From: Myroides sp. WP-1
GTDB taxonomy: Bacteria > Bacteroidota > Bacteroidia > Flavobacteriales > Flavobacteriaceae
Length of the DNA: 64,000 nucleotides
Direction: 5' to 3'
NCBI RefSeq assembly: GCF_014145635.1
Contig: NZ_JACHTC010000003.1
Coordinates: forward strand, 248,001 to 312,000
Shown here: positions 43,957-53,310 of the stretch, in pieces
How positions within the stretch are numbered: position 1 is the first letter of the stretch
How the letters are laid out: each line of letters opens with the position of its first letter
Program-made: the position numbers and the translations under genes
The notes under the pieces: model-generated
What the model was told of the DNA's origin: nothing
The model's database searches: none
The model's input: only the letters and a program-made list of their open reading frames with translations

Positions 43957-44784
43957 CTATTTCGTTTTATCTGAAACGATATGCAAATCGCGTTGTGGGA
44001 AAGGAATTTCGATATTCGCTTCGTCCAAAGCCACTTTGACAATTTGCTGAATTTCGAATACTGTATTCCAATAATCGGATTTACCAATCCAAGTACGCAC
44101 GTTTAAATCAACTGAGCTATCACCTAAACTACTAACAAATACAATTGGCGCAGGGTTCTGCAATACAGCTTCGTGTTTCGCTAATGCGCCCAAAATAATA
44201 GTTTGTGCTTCTTTGATATTCTCATTGTAACCGATGCCCACCACGAAGTCGTGTCTTCTTGAGGTGATTTCTGAATAATTGGTAATCACAGAGTTGGCTA
44301 AAGGTCCGTTGGGGCTAAATATTTTTAGTCCTGTTGGTCCTGTTAACGTGGTATACAACAAATCGATGCGTTCTACTGTACCTTCTGTACCACTTGGGTT
44401 GGAGATATAATCCCCTACTTTAAACGGTTTAAATAGCAACACTAAAACTCCACCAGCGAAATTCGACAAACTTCCTTGTAATGCTAAACCCACAGCTAAA
44501 CCTGCAGAGGCAAAAATCGTTGCAATTCCCGCCACTTGGAATCCCATAGTTGCAGCTACTACAATAAGTAGAATAATGTATAACGTTGCTTTTACAACAC
44601 TGAGTAAAAACCCGCGTAAAGACAATTCCACCTCGCGTTTTTCTAGGCGTCGGCGGATCATCTTTAATATGAGTTTAACCAAATAAGACCCTATCCCCAA
44701 TATAACAAACCCCAATATAATTTTTGGTATTGCATGCCACATTGAGTCGAGCATTTGTTCTAATCCTTTTACTAACATTTCCAT
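43957..44784 (-). CDS. Small-conductance mechanosensitive (MscS-type) channel
   Basis: A 275-residue membrane protein with three N-terminal helices (about 15-38, 62-82, 90-115) and the MscS TM3 pore helix with Ala/Gly packing: FASAGLAVGLALQGSLSNFAGG. The beta domain follows with FKPFKVGDYI and a C-terminal cytoplasmic alpha/beta vestibule ending in IPFPQRDLHIVS. It relieves osmotic pressure. The gene follows pepC-type by 24 bases on the same strand, so the two may be cotranscribed. Confidence 0.95.
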   Translation of the reverse strand: MEMLVKGLEQMLDSMWHAIPKIILGFVILGIGSYLVKLILKMIRRRLEKREVELSLRGFLLSVVKATLYIILLIVVAATMGFQVAGIATIFASAGLAVGLALQGSLSNFAGGVLVLLFKPFKVGDYISNPSGTEGTVERIDLLYTTLTGPTGLKIFSPNGPLANSVITNYSEITSRRHDFVVGIGYNENIKEAQTIILGALAKHEAVLQNPAPIVFVSSLGDSSVDLNVRTWIGKSDYWNTVFEIQQIVKVALDEANIEIPFPQRDLHIVSDKTK

Positions 44785-44808
44785 AGCTTTCTTTTTTTAA
44801 TTCTCTTC

Positions 44809-46008
44809 TTAAATTTTCAATTTCTTTTTCATGTCTTTAGACAACGCGTCTTTGTGAACCATGAAATCTGTTGTTTTGTATTTCACATATTCTTTTGACA
44901 TATACATATACCCTTGGTGATCATTAGAAATACCCCAAGAGTTTTTCACGATATAAAACTCACGCCCTGTTTGGTCTTTTGCAATCCCAACGATATGCAT
45001 TCCGTGGTCATCCGTTGTAGAATAATTATCAAACGCTTCTTGACGCATTTCTGCTGTTACTTTGCGTTCCGCTTTTGGTCCATTAAAAATATCTTTGCGT
45101 TCCTCTTCTGTCATCTCTTCCCAATCTTTTTCTGGTACATAAGCAACTCCATTTTTCCAGCTAAAGTATTTTTCACTTACATCACCTCCCCATGCAACGG
45201 TAAATCCATTGTTAATAGCCTCATCGATAATAGCTGTCATCTCATCAACTTTTACGTTGTAAACTTGATCGAATGCCCAGTTATCTGGCACCAACAGTAC
45301 AAATTTATCATAGTACGGATAGTTCATGTCTGAACCAATTTCAATGTAATCTTCCGGATTAATTCCGATTACCTCACTAGCAAACGTTTTTGGTGTATAT
45401 TCTTTCCCTTCCCATTTAAATTTTTGAGGCACTTCACCTAAATAAGCATCAATTACAGCAGAATAAGCCTTTTCCCAGTTAGGTGTTAGCTTGCCATTTG
45501 GATTAGACACCACTGCTTTTAATACTCCTTCTTGAATAGCTGCCATTTCAGCAAACTGATTTTTCTTCGTTCCGTAGTTCAATCCTGTATACACTTCCTG
45601 CGGTACTGCACCATACATGCGATACATATTCATCACATCGTGAAAAGCTCCACCATCTCCTAAAGTTACAGCCCCTTGCATGCGCACATACATTTTTCCT
45701 TTTTCAACATAAGCATTACGCGCTGAGAAAATTTGAGAGATTTCTACTGGACGCTTTCCCATTCTCATCATTTCTGATTCGATGAAAGAGTTGGCAGAAT
45801 AACTCCAACATGTTCCTGAAGATCCTTGATTTTTAATCGATGTATTTTCAATATCTACAACGGGCTTAAACTGATAAAGTTCTTTACTCTTATCGCTTGC
45901 GTTTAATTTTAATGCATTAACAAGATTGTCTTGTGCTACTGTCGTTGACGCCGTTATAACAGATAAAACCGCCGTCAATACCCATGATTGGATTGTTTTT
46001 TTATTCAT
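44809..46008 (-). CDS. Secreted C1 peptidase of the PepC/bleomycin hydrolase type
   Basis: A 399-residue protease with a signal peptide (1-25, ending TTVAQ). The papain-type site is complete: the Gln-Cys region NQGSSGTCWSYSANSF with the catalytic Cys, the His in DDHGMHIVGIA, and the Asn in YIVKNSWGIS. Classical PepC is cytoplasmic and hexameric, whereas this protein has an export signal, so it probably works in the periplasm. The C-terminal tail DMKKKLKI lacks the usual self-processing end. It lies next to an S9 peptidase gene upstream and an mscS-type gene downstream. Confidence 0.93.
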   Translation of the reverse strand: MNKKTIQSWVLTAVLSVITASTTVAQDNLVNALKLNASDKSKELYQFKPVVDIENTSIKNQGSSGTCWSYSANSFIESEMMRMGKRPVEISQIFSARNAYVEKGKMYVRMQGAVTLGDGGAFHDVMNMYRMYGAVPQEVYTGLNYGTKKNQFAEMAAIQEGVLKAVVSNPNGKLTPNWEKAYSAVIDAYLGEVPQKFKWEGKEYTPKTFASEVIGINPEDYIEIGSDMNYPYYDKFVLLVPDNWAFDQVYNVKVDEMTAIIDEAINNGFTVAWGGDVSEKYFSWKNGVAYVPEKDWEEMTEEERKDIFNGPKAERKVTAEMRQEAFDNYSTTDDHGMHIVGIAKDQTGREFYIVKNSWGISNDHQGYMYMSKEYVKYKTTDFMVHKDALSKDMKKKLKI

Positions 46009-46116
46009 TTTTATTGTTGTTATAATGGTAAAGATAAAAAAAACATGGTTAACGATCGTGAATCAAGGAGAAAAATGGTTTTTCGATTTTTAGCATTTGG
46101 GATACTCTACAACAAC

Positions 46117-46150
46117 AAAAGGACAGCAATTCAGAATTGCTGTCCTTTTT
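46117..46150. terminator. Long-stem terminator between S9 peptidase and pepC-type genes
   Basis: A perfect 15-bp stem (AAAAGGACAGCAATT with its complement) around a 3-base loop. It follows the S9 peptidase stop by 20 bases. The T run is longer on the plus strand than on the minus strand, although the gene it should end is on the minus strand. Confidence 0.88.
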
Positions 46151-46169
46151 TATTTAATTCTTTTGTAAT

Positions 46170-48071
46170 CTATAGTGTTTCTTTTAACCAACGGAAGAAT
46201 TCACCTTGCCATACTTGTGCATTTTGTGGTTGAACCACCCAGTGATTTTCTTCTGGTAAGTATAAAAATCTACTTTTAATTCCTCTCAACTGTGCAGCTT
46301 GGAACGCTTCTTGTCCTTGTCCAATCGGCACACGGTAATCTTTACCCCCTTGAATGATTAGAATTGGAGTATTCCATTTATCAACATTGTTAATTGGGTT
46401 AAAGTTTTTGATGGCATTTTGTGCATCTTTATTGTCTTTTTCCCAATATGCTCCTCCTGTATCAAAGTTAGGGAAGAATACCTCTTCTGTTGTTCCGTAC
46501 ATGCTCACTAAGTCAAATACTCCACAGTGAGAAATAAATGTTTTAAAGCGGTTTTCGTGAATTCCAGCAAGGTAAAACACAGAATAACCTCCATAACTAG
46601 CACCAATTGCACCTAAACGATCCTTATCTACATATTTCTCTTTTGCCACATCGTCAATAGCTGCTAAGTAATCTTGCATTGGTTTTCCACCCCAATCTTT
46701 ACTAATTGCTTCGTTCCACTCAACACCATGTCCTGGCATACCTCTTCTGTTTGGTGCTACAATGATATAACCTTCTGCAGCCATCAATTGAAAATTCCAA
46801 CGGAAAGAGTAAAACTGAGATAAAGCCGATTGTGGTCCCCCTTGTGCGTACAACAATGTTGGGTATTTTTTAGCAGGATCAAAATTTGGTGGATATACAA
46901 CCCACGTTACCATGTCTTTGCCATCTACTGTTTTTACAATTCGTTTTTCACTTTTGCTCAAGGCAATATTCGCATAGATTTCATCGTTAACTTTAGTCAA
47001 CTGATTCCATGTTTTTTTCTTTAGATCATAAGAGAAAATTTCTGTTGCATGGTTAAAATCCGTACGAGTTAGCACTACTTTATCCCCGTCAAATCCCACG
47101 ATTCCAGTAACATCAAAGTCTCCCTCTGTCAATTGTACTACAACAGGTGCAATGCGTTTTAAACCAGGGAAGTTCACAGTAAATAACTGTACTGTTCCAC
47201 CTACTGCAGCCACGAAGTATATTTTACTTCCATCTTTGCTCCATTTATAGCTATCTACAGTTCCATCCCAGTTAGCTGTTAAATTTTGCTCCACATCACC
47301 CATGCGAACGATAATATCGTTCTTGTCTGCTTCATAACCGTCGCGTTTCATTTGCAACCAAGTTAAATGACCTTGAGGAGAATAAGTAGGATGTGTATCA
47401 TACCCAACATTTTTTTCTGTTAGGTTTTTCGTTTGCTTGGTATTTAGGTTGTACTCATACAAATCAGTATTAGTACTCAAAGCATAATCGGTTCCGAATT
47501 TCTTTTTTGAAACATACACGATAGACTTTCCATCAGGCGCCCATACGTAATCTTCTGAGCCACCGAATGGTTTTTGTGGAGCATCATACGGTTCGTTCTC
47601 CATGATGTCAACTTTGTTGTCTTTGTTGTCTTTTGCAGCATAGAAAACGTGGTTATGTGTTCCATCATTCCAAGTATCCCAATGTCTATAATCCAATCCA
47701 TCAAACACATAAGCATCTGATTTTTCCATAGATGGATATAAATCTTTTCCTAAAACTTTGTTGATCTTAACAGCTTCATCGAATAAAATATGTTTTCCAT
47801 CCGGTGAAATATTTTCGTTGCTTATTAAATCTTTGTAAGAGTCAATTTCAACAGGTTTTCCACCTGTCAATGGCATTTGATATGTTTTAGAATCAAAGCT
47901 ATTCTCTTCCATTTTGGCGTGAGTCACCTTAAAAATAAGGTTTTTCCCGTCTTTAGAAATACCAACAGGACTTACTCGCCCTAGCTTCCACAAGAGTTCT
48001 TTTGTCATTACTTCTTGAGAAAACGCATTAAAACACGCTAGACTCAAGGCAAACAAAACTATTTTTTTCAT
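46170..48071 (-). CDS. Secreted S9 family (prolyl oligopeptidase-type) peptidase
   Basis: A 633-residue protein with a signal peptide (1-18, ending NAFSQ). Residues 20-370 form a beta-propeller with TolB-like repeats such as VWAPDGKSIVYVSKK and YKWSKDGSKIYFVAA. The C-terminal hydrolase domain has the nucleophile in GASYGGYSVFY, the Asp in GGKDYRVP and the His in EENHWV. It trims short peptides in the periplasm. It is monocistronic, with a terminator between it and the secreted C1 peptidase gene. Confidence 0.95.
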   Translation of the reverse strand: MKKIVLFALSLACFNAFSQEVMTKELLWKLGRVSPVGISKDGKNLIFKVTHAKMEENSFDSKTYQMPLTGGKPVEIDSYKDLISNENISPDGKHILFDEAVKINKVLGKDLYPSMEKSDAYVFDGLDYRHWDTWNDGTHNHVFYAAKDNKDNKVDIMENEPYDAPQKPFGGSEDYVWAPDGKSIVYVSKKKFGTDYALSTNTDLYEYNLNTKQTKNLTEKNVGYDTHPTYSPQGHLTWLQMKRDGYEADKNDIIVRMGDVEQNLTANWDGTVDSYKWSKDGSKIYFVAAVGGTVQLFTVNFPGLKRIAPVVVQLTEGDFDVTGIVGFDGDKVVLTRTDFNHATEIFSYDLKKKTWNQLTKVNDEIYANIALSKSEKRIVKTVDGKDMVTWVVYPPNFDPAKKYPTLLYAQGGPQSALSQFYSFRWNFQLMAAEGYIIVAPNRRGMPGHGVEWNEAISKDWGGKPMQDYLAAIDDVAKEKYVDKDRLGAIGASYGGYSVFYLAGIHENRFKTFISHCGVFDLVSMYGTTEEVFFPNFDTGGAYWEKDNKDAQNAIKNFNPINNVDKWNTPILIIQGGKDYRVPIGQGQEAFQAAQLRGIKSRFLYLPEENHWVVQPQNAQVWQGEFFRWLKETL

Positions 48072-48354
48072 ATTGAGTAGGTTTATTAAGCCGTAAATTT
48101 AATCTTTTCTTTTGATTATAATAAAAGTATCCAGAAAGAGAACTGTTAAAGCGACAGTTAGATAAAATTAGCACTATTGCTGCGGAAAGTCATCTTCTAG
48201 AAAAAAAAGATCGCATATGCTGAAATGAAAAATAGTGAAATAAAAAAAAGTTTGCTATTAATGAAGATTGGAAAGGTATTTGAAGTGTTATTTTTATCTA
48301 AAACATCGAATTATTATAAAAATAATAACTATTTTCACGGACAAAATTTTCACT

Positions 48355-49608
48355 ATGAAAAACAATAAACTTTTTATTGCTATCATTATCGCCTTAGTAT
48401 TAGGTGTTATCTTTGGAAGCATTATTCACTATTCACTGCCTGAATATATTACTGGTTTTTCAAAAAACATTAAACTGCTAGGAACGATCTTTATTCGGTT
48501 AGTTCAAATGATCATAGCTCCTTTGGTATTCTGTACACTAGTTGTCGGGATCGCTAAAATGGGCGACATGAAAATGGTTGGTCGCGTTGGAGGAAAAGCA
48601 ATGGGATGGTTTATTACAGCCTCTATGGTTTCACTGGGAATTGGTTTAATTTTGGTGAATTGGTTTAAGCCAGGAGCTAATGCAAATTTCAATTTAGAAA
48701 ACACTTCATCCGCTAACGATTTATTGACCAACACAAATGCTTTAAGCTTACAAACTTTTATTGAGCATTTAATTCCAAAAAGTGTCTTCGAAGCTTTTGC
48801 TCACAATGAGATCCTTCAAATCGTGGTGTTTGCAGTCTTTTTTGGTGTTGCTTTAGCGAGCATCGGCAAGAAGGGAAAAGTCATCATCAAATTGTTTGAT
48901 CGCATTTCAGAAGTAGTATTAAAAATGGTTACTTATATCATGTGGACAGCACCATTAGGTGTATTAGGCGCTATTGCTAGTGCTGTTGCTCTATATGGAT
49001 TGAGTATTTTCTTTACCTATGCTAAATATTTAGTTGCCTTCCTTTGTGGTTTAATTGTCCTGTGGGCTGTTTTAATCTTTGTCGGGTACCTAATTCTTGG
49101 AAAAGACGTTTGGCGCTTATTAAAGGCGATTAAAGAGCCTTTGCTCATTGCATTCTCCACAACAAGTAGTGAAGCTGTATTTCCAAAACTAGTGGAACAA
49201 TTGAACAAGTATGGTTGTTCGCCTAAAATTGTTTCATTCACTTTGCCTTTAGGTTACTCCTTTAACCTTGACGGTAGTATGATGTACCTAACTTTTGCCA
49301 GTATTTTTATTGCTCAGATTTACGATGTTCCAATGACTTTAGGAGATCAAATCCTCATGTTATTAGTTCTTATGGTAACGAGTAAAGGTGTAGCTGGTGT
49401 TCCTCGTGCTTCCTTAATTGTTATCGTTGCCACTTGTGCCATGTTTAATATTCCGCCTGAGGGAATTGCCTTTATCTTACCGATTGACCACTTCTGCGAT
49501 ATGGGTAGAAGTATGACAAATGTGTTGGGTAATGCGCTATCAACAGCCTCAATTGATAAATTTGAACACAACAACGAGAACGACAGTTCTCCAATTACAG
49601 AAAGTTAA
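48355..49608 (+). CDS. Dicarboxylate/amino acid:cation symporter (DAACS family)
   Basis: A 417-residue membrane protein from the ATG at 48355 (MKNNKLFIAIIIALVLG); the longer frame from 48268 adds a leader unlike the family. It has eight helices plus the re-entrant HP2 region. Signatures are FIRLVQMIIAPLVFCTLVVG, the serine-rich hairpin FSTTSSEAVFPKL, and the TM7 motif SFNLDGSMMYLTFASIFIAQ, in which N-L-D-G-S replaces the usual N-M-D-G-T. HP2/TM8 ends IDHFCDMGRSMTNVLGNAL. It takes up C4-dicarboxylates or acidic/neutral amino acids with H+ or Na+; which one is not clear. Confidence 0.93.
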   Translation: MKNNKLFIAIIIALVLGVIFGSIIHYSLPEYITGFSKNIKLLGTIFIRLVQMIIAPLVFCTLVVGIAKMGDMKMVGRVGGKAMGWFITASMVSLGIGLILVNWFKPGANANFNLENTSSANDLLTNTNALSLQTFIEHLIPKSVFEAFAHNEILQIVVFAVFFGVALASIGKKGKVIIKLFDRISEVVLKMVTYIMWTAPLGVLGAIASAVALYGLSIFFTYAKYLVAFLCGLIVLWAVLIFVGYLILGKDVWRLLKAIKEPLLIAFSTTSSEAVFPKLVEQLNKYGCSPKIVSFTLPLGYSFNLDGSMMYLTFASIFIAQIYDVPMTLGDQILMLLVLMVTSKGVAGVPRASLIVIVATCAMFNIPPEGIAFILPIDHFCDMGRSMTNVLGNALSTASIDKFEHNNENDSSPITES

Positions 49609-49647
49609 AAACACAACAAACACAATAAGACACAATAAAAACAAACT

Positions 49648-50343
49648 ATGGACGAATTTCATTTCTCACAACTAATCAATCCTGAGTTCTATATCAATTT
49701 AGAGATTGCAGGTCACTCTATTGGAATCTATGTTGTATTGTTCATTGTATTTGCCGAAACGGGGTTATTTGCTGGTTTCTTTTTACCAGGAGATAGTTTA
49801 CTATTCTTAGCAGGTATATACAGTACAGCTTTAATGCAAGAAATTTTCCCAATAGAAAGCGACTTTTTAAATGTTGCCCTCTTATCCACCTTAGTCGCCT
49901 TAGCAGGGATTCTCGGTAATAGTTTCGGCTATTGGTTCGGAGCCAAGAGTGGAAATTACCTCTACAATGTAAAAGATAACTTTATATACAAGAAGAAATA
50001 CTTATACGAATCGAAAGTCTTTTTTGAAAGACATGGAGGAAGAGCTATCATCTTCGCCCGATTCTTACCTGTAGTAAGAACATTTGCACCCATCATTGCC
50101 GGAATCGTTCGCATGGATATTAAGCGCTTCATGTTATACAACGTGATTAGTTCATTCTTATGGGCTACTACGTTGATCTTTGCAGGACACTACCTACAAG
50201 TTTGGCTATTAGAAAGCTACAACATCAACTTAAAAGATTATATCGAGTATATCGTCTTGTTCTTAGTTCTAGCTACAACACTGCCAATCATTATTAAATT
50301 GGCTAAAAGAAAGAAAACTGAAGTAAGTACGGAAGAAGAATAA
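49648..50343 (+). CDS. DedA family membrane protein
   Basis: A 231-residue membrane protein with the DedA signatures FAETGLFAGFFLPGDSLLF near residue 35, GNSFGYWFGAKSG near 92, the acidic/arginine loop FERHGGRAIIFARFLPVVRT and TFAPIIAGIVRMDIKRF. DedA proteins are inferred to flip undecaprenyl phosphate or phosphatidylethanolamine-type lipids. The gene begins 39 bases after the symporter stop and may share its transcript. A C-terminal tail rich in K and E ends the protein. Confidence 0.94.
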   Translation: MDEFHFSQLINPEFYINLEIAGHSIGIYVVLFIVFAETGLFAGFFLPGDSLLFLAGIYSTALMQEIFPIESDFLNVALLSTLVALAGILGNSFGYWFGAKSGNYLYNVKDNFIYKKKYLYESKVFFERHGGRAIIFARFLPVVRTFAPIIAGIVRMDIKRFMLYNVISSFLWATTLIFAGHYLQVWLLESYNINLKDYIEYIVLFLVLATTLPIIIKLAKRKKTEVSTEEE

Positions 50344-50347
50344 AACA

Positions 50348-50380
50348 AAAAAGCGACGTTTATAAAACGTCGCTTTTTTT
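50348..50380. terminator. Bidirectional terminator between dedA-type and ferredoxin genes
   Basis: AAAAAGCGACGTTT and its exact complement form a 14-bp stem with a short A/T loop; T runs lie on both sides. Confidence 0.95.
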
Positions 50381-50417
50381 TATAGTATTCGTTAAACCAA
50401 TGGTTTTAACACTAGTT

Positions 50418-50753
50418 TTACTCTGCAGGAGCTAATTCTACAACTAGTCCTTCTAGCTCAGGAGCGATTCCAATTTGACAACCTAAACGGCTATTTTCCT
50501 TGACGTTTAATGCTTCCCAAAGCATTGCTTCTTCATCGGGATTCATTTCTGGTAAATCGACTTCATCAGCGTTGTGTACATAACACTGACAAGAAGCGCA
50601 CATAGCCATTCCACCACAAATACCAATAGTACCTTCAGGTGCTAACTCATAAGCACGTACCACTTCCATGATATTCATACTCATATCTGTTGGTGCATCT
50701 ACTTCGTGTTTTACACCCTCTCTATCAATAATTGTAATTTTAATATCTGACAT
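50418..50753 (-). CDS. [2Fe-2S] ferredoxin, adrenodoxin-type
   Basis: A 111-residue protein with the cluster ligands C46, C52, C55 (CGGMAMCASCQC) and C92 (RLGCQIG), the spacing of adrenodoxin/isc-type ferredoxins. An extra cysteine C57 adjoins the motif. The surface is acidic, with NADEVDLPEMNPDEEAM, as expected for an electron donor. It starts 2 bases after the reductase gene, so it and the reductase form an NAD(P)H-to-ferredoxin chain; the final acceptor is unknown. Confidence 0.94.
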   Translation of the reverse strand: MSDIKITIIDREGVKHEVDAPTDMSMNIMEVVRAYELAPEGTIGICGGMAMCASCQCYVHNADEVDLPEMNPDEEAMLWEALNVKENSRLGCQIGIAPELEGLVVELAPAE

Positions 50754-50755
50754 GA

Positions 50756-51808
50756 TTATTCAATTGATTTAACAACAGCTTTCTCCGCTTCTTTGCGTGT
50801 ACCATCAAATCCATTAATACCAGAAACCGTCGTATATTTCAACACGTATTTCTTTCCAGGATTCAACATATTGTAAACACTTTGACACATCAAAGTTGCT
50901 TCGTGGAACCCACATAAAATCAACTTCAATTTACCTGGATAGGTATTAATATCACCAATTGCATAAATCCCAGGGATATTCGTTTGATAATCTAACGCAT
51001 TATTTACTTTAATGGCATTCTTTTCAATTTCTAATCCCCAATCTGCAATTGGACCCAATTTTGGAGTTAATCCAAACAAAGGAATAAAGTAATCACAAAG
51101 AACTTCTTCACGTGCTCCTTCGCGATCTACAACTACCGCTTCTAATCTTGTTGTACCTTTTAATTCAACAATTTCCGCTGGTGTAACTAGTTTAATTTTC
51201 CCTTTATCTTTGAGCGCTTGTACTTTCTCAACAGAATCTAAAGCCCCTCTAAACTCATTGCGTCTATGTACCAAATATACTTCTGCTGCAATATCGGCTA
51301 AGTAAATACTCCAATCTAATGCAGAATCACCTCCACCGGCAATAACAATTTTTTTACCAGCAAACATTTCTGGTTTTTTCACGAAATACTCAACGCCTTT
51401 ATCTTCATAATACGCTAAGTTTTCTAATTCGGGTTTACGCGGTTCAAATGATCCTAACCCTCCTGCAATTGCCACCGCTTTTCCGTGGTGTTTTGTACCT
51501 TTATTGGTCGTAACGATAAATGTACCGTCTTCTTGTTTTTCGATTGTTTCAGCAACTTCATTTAGAGTGAACCCTGGTTGAAACTGCTTGATTTGCTCCA
51601 TTAAATTATCGACTAATTCCGCTGCTCCTACGGAAGGGTATCCTGGGATATCGAAGATGGGTTTTTTAGGATAAAGTTCTGTCAATTGTCCTCCTGGTTG
51701 AGGCAATCCGTCAATTAAATGACATTTTAACTTTAGTAATCCCGCTTCAAAAACAGCAAATAGACCCGTTGGTCCAGCTCCAATAATAATTATATCGGTT
51801 TCAATCAT
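50756..51808 (-). CDS. Thioredoxin-reductase-like ferredoxin--NAD(P)+ reductase
   Basis: A 350-residue flavoprotein with an FAD dinucleotide loop IIGAGPTGLFA near residue 7, a second loop IAGGGDSALDWSIYLA near 158, HRRNEFRG, and the C-terminal FAD motif GIYAIGDINTYPG. It lacks the redox-active CxxC of thioredoxin reductase, which marks it as the TrxR-like ferredoxin reductase (FNR) of Firmicutes and Bacteroidota. It is cotranscribed with the ferredoxin gene 2 bases downstream. Confidence 0.95.
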   Translation of the reverse strand: MIETDIIIIGAGPTGLFAVFEAGLLKLKCHLIDGLPQPGGQLTELYPKKPIFDIPGYPSVGAAELVDNLMEQIKQFQPGFTLNEVAETIEKQEDGTFIVTTNKGTKHHGKAVAIAGGLGSFEPRKPELENLAYYEDKGVEYFVKKPEMFAGKKIVIAGGGDSALDWSIYLADIAAEVYLVHRRNEFRGALDSVEKVQALKDKGKIKLVTPAEIVELKGTTRLEAVVVDREGAREEVLCDYFIPLFGLTPKLGPIADWGLEIEKNAIKVNNALDYQTNIPGIYAIGDINTYPGKLKLILCGFHEATLMCQSVYNMLNPGKKYVLKYTTVSGINGFDGTRKEAEKAVVKSIE

Positions 51809-51862
51809 GATGTAGTTCTTTAATACAAAGGTACCCTTTGTAACGTTTATTAAAAATGATAA

Positions 51863-51910
51863 AAGTCAACTATTCTAAAGACAACTTGTTCTTTAGCAAA
51901 TAGTTGACTT
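51863..51910 (-). terminator. Nested-hairpin terminator after the NifU-type gene
   Basis: An outer stem AAGTCAACTATT with AAATAGTTGACTT encloses an inner CTAAAG/CTTTAG stem; an A/T run follows on the minus strand. It lies 8 bases after the nifU-type stop and before the ferredoxin reductase gene, so it can separate the two units. Confidence 0.75.
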
Positions 51911-51917
51911 GTTATTT

Positions 51918-52157
51918 TTATCCAACATTAACTACCGTCTCGATTTCGGGTGCATATTTTTTAATTGTAGTTTCAACCCCTGCACTCAATGTCATTTGAT
52001 TCACACTGCAAGCTGTACATGCACCTTCTAAGCGAACTTTCACGTGCTTGCCATCAACTATATCAATTAATGTAATATCTCCTCCATCGGTTTGCAAAAA
52101 CGGGCGAATCTCGTCTAACGCCTTCATAACGTTTTCTCTGATAGTTTCTGATGCCAT
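51918..52157 (-). CDS. NifU C-terminal domain (NFU-type) Fe-S scaffold protein
   Basis: A 79-residue stand-alone NifU C-terminal domain with the conserved pair C47-x2-C50 ([14 protein letters not shown]) and the starting helix [16 protein letters not shown]. Such NFU proteins carry a labile Fe-S cluster to target enzymes. It is 22 bases downstream of the mrp-type gene, and the two together suggest a cluster-carrier operon. Confidence 0.95.
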   Translation of the reverse strand: MASETIRENVMKALDEIRPFLQTDGGDITLIDIVDGKHVKVRLEGACTACSVNQMTLSAGVETTIKKYAPEIETVVNVG

Positions 52158-52179
52158 ATATTTATTCTATAAAATGGTT

Positions 52180-53310
52180 TTATTTTTTTCCTACTGCTGA
52201 ACATCCAGCCATAGTGGTAATTTTGATTGCCTCTGTTGGGGGCAATGAATCGTTGCGCATAACAACTTGTTCTACTACGTTTCTACTAATTTCTTCGAAC
52301 ACTTTTGCAACAATTGTATCTTTCTGTAAAGCTGCGGGACGACCAAAATCTCCTGCTTCTCTAATACTTTGAACAATTGGAACTTCTCCTAGGAAAGGCA
52401 CTTGCAAATCTTCTGCTAAGTTCTTCGCTCCATTCTCTCCAAAGATGTAGTATTTGTTGTTTGGTAATTCTTCTGGCGTGAAGTAAGCCATATTCTCTAC
52501 AATTCCCAAAACAGGAACATTAATGCTTTCTGAAGTAAACATCGATACTCCTTTTTTCGCATCTGCAAGTGCAACTGCTTGTGGAGTAGATACAACAACA
52601 GCACCTGTTACGGGTAGGGATTGCATGATTGACAAGTGAATATCACCTGTACCTGGAGGTAAATCCAAAAGTAAGAAGTCTAATTCACCCCAATCTGCAT
52701 CAAAAATCATTTGATTTAACGCTTTTGCAGCCATAGGTCCTCTCCAAATGATCGCTTGATCTGCTTTTGTGAAAAATCCAATCGATAAAAGCTCTACACC
52801 GTATGAAGAGATTGGTTTCATTTTTGAACGTCCATCCACTTCAACCGAGATAGGTTTTGCATTTTCTACGTCAAACATAATTGGCATTGATGGCCCATAA
52901 ATATCAGCATCTAATACACCTACACTAAAGCCCATATTAGCTAAACTAGCTGCAATATTTGCTGTAACAGTAGACTTTCCAACTCCTCCTTTTCCAGAAG
53001 AAATAGCTACGATATTTTTAATACCTGGAATTGCTTTTCCTTTAATTTCTGGCTTTTCGGGTGCTTCAACTTTTATGTTTACTTTTACTTTTGCTTTCTC
53101 ATAAACCTGTTCGTGGATTACTTTCATCACATCCACTTCGGCTCTTTTTTTAATGTGTAAAGCAGGAGTCGATAAAACTAAATCAACAACTACCTCATCT
53201 CCAAAGGTCATCACGTTGTTAACTGCTCCACTTTCAACCATATTTTTTCCTTCTCCAGCAATAGAAATCGTCTCTAAAGCCTTCAAAATGTCTTTTCTAT
53301 CTAATTTCAT
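52180..53310 (-). CDS. Mrp/ApbC-type Fe-S cluster carrier ATPase without the CxxC
   Basis: A 376-residue protein: an MIP18/DUF59-type domain at about 1-85, then a deviant Walker A P-loop ISSGKGGVGKST (103-114), DLPPGTGDIHL switch II and SLPVTGAVVVSTPQ. Family members move Fe-S clusters between proteins with ATP. The usual bridging CxxC after ENM(S/A)YF is replaced by ENMAYFTPEELPNNKYY, which has no cysteine; one cysteine remains near the end in MAGCSAVGKK. Other Bacteroidota homologs probably share this. It is upstream of nifU-type by 22 bases. Confidence 0.93.
   Translation of the reverse strand: MKLDRKDILKALETISIAGEGKNMVESGAVNNVMTFGDEVVVDLVLSTPALHIKKRAEVDVMKVIHEQVYEKAKVKVNIKVEAPEKPEIKGKAIPGIKNIVAISSGKGGVGKSTVTANIAASLANMGFSVGVLDADIYGPSMPIMFDVENAKPISVEVDGRSKMKPISSYGVELLSIGFFTKADQAIIWRGPMAAKALNQMIFDADWGELDFLLLDLPPGTGDIHLSIMQSLPVTGAVVVSTPQAVALADAKKGVSMFTSESINVPVLGIVENMAYFTPEELPNNKYYIFGENGAKNLAEDLQVPFLGEVPIVQSIREAGDFGRPAALQKDTIVAKVFEEISRNVVEQVVMRNDSLPPTEAIKITTMAGCSAVGKK

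Noticed and set aside
44914-45333. 139-codon open frame opposite the C1 peptidase gene
   Set aside because: It is antisense to a strongly supported gene, has no domain and a composition typical of a reverse-strand shadow.
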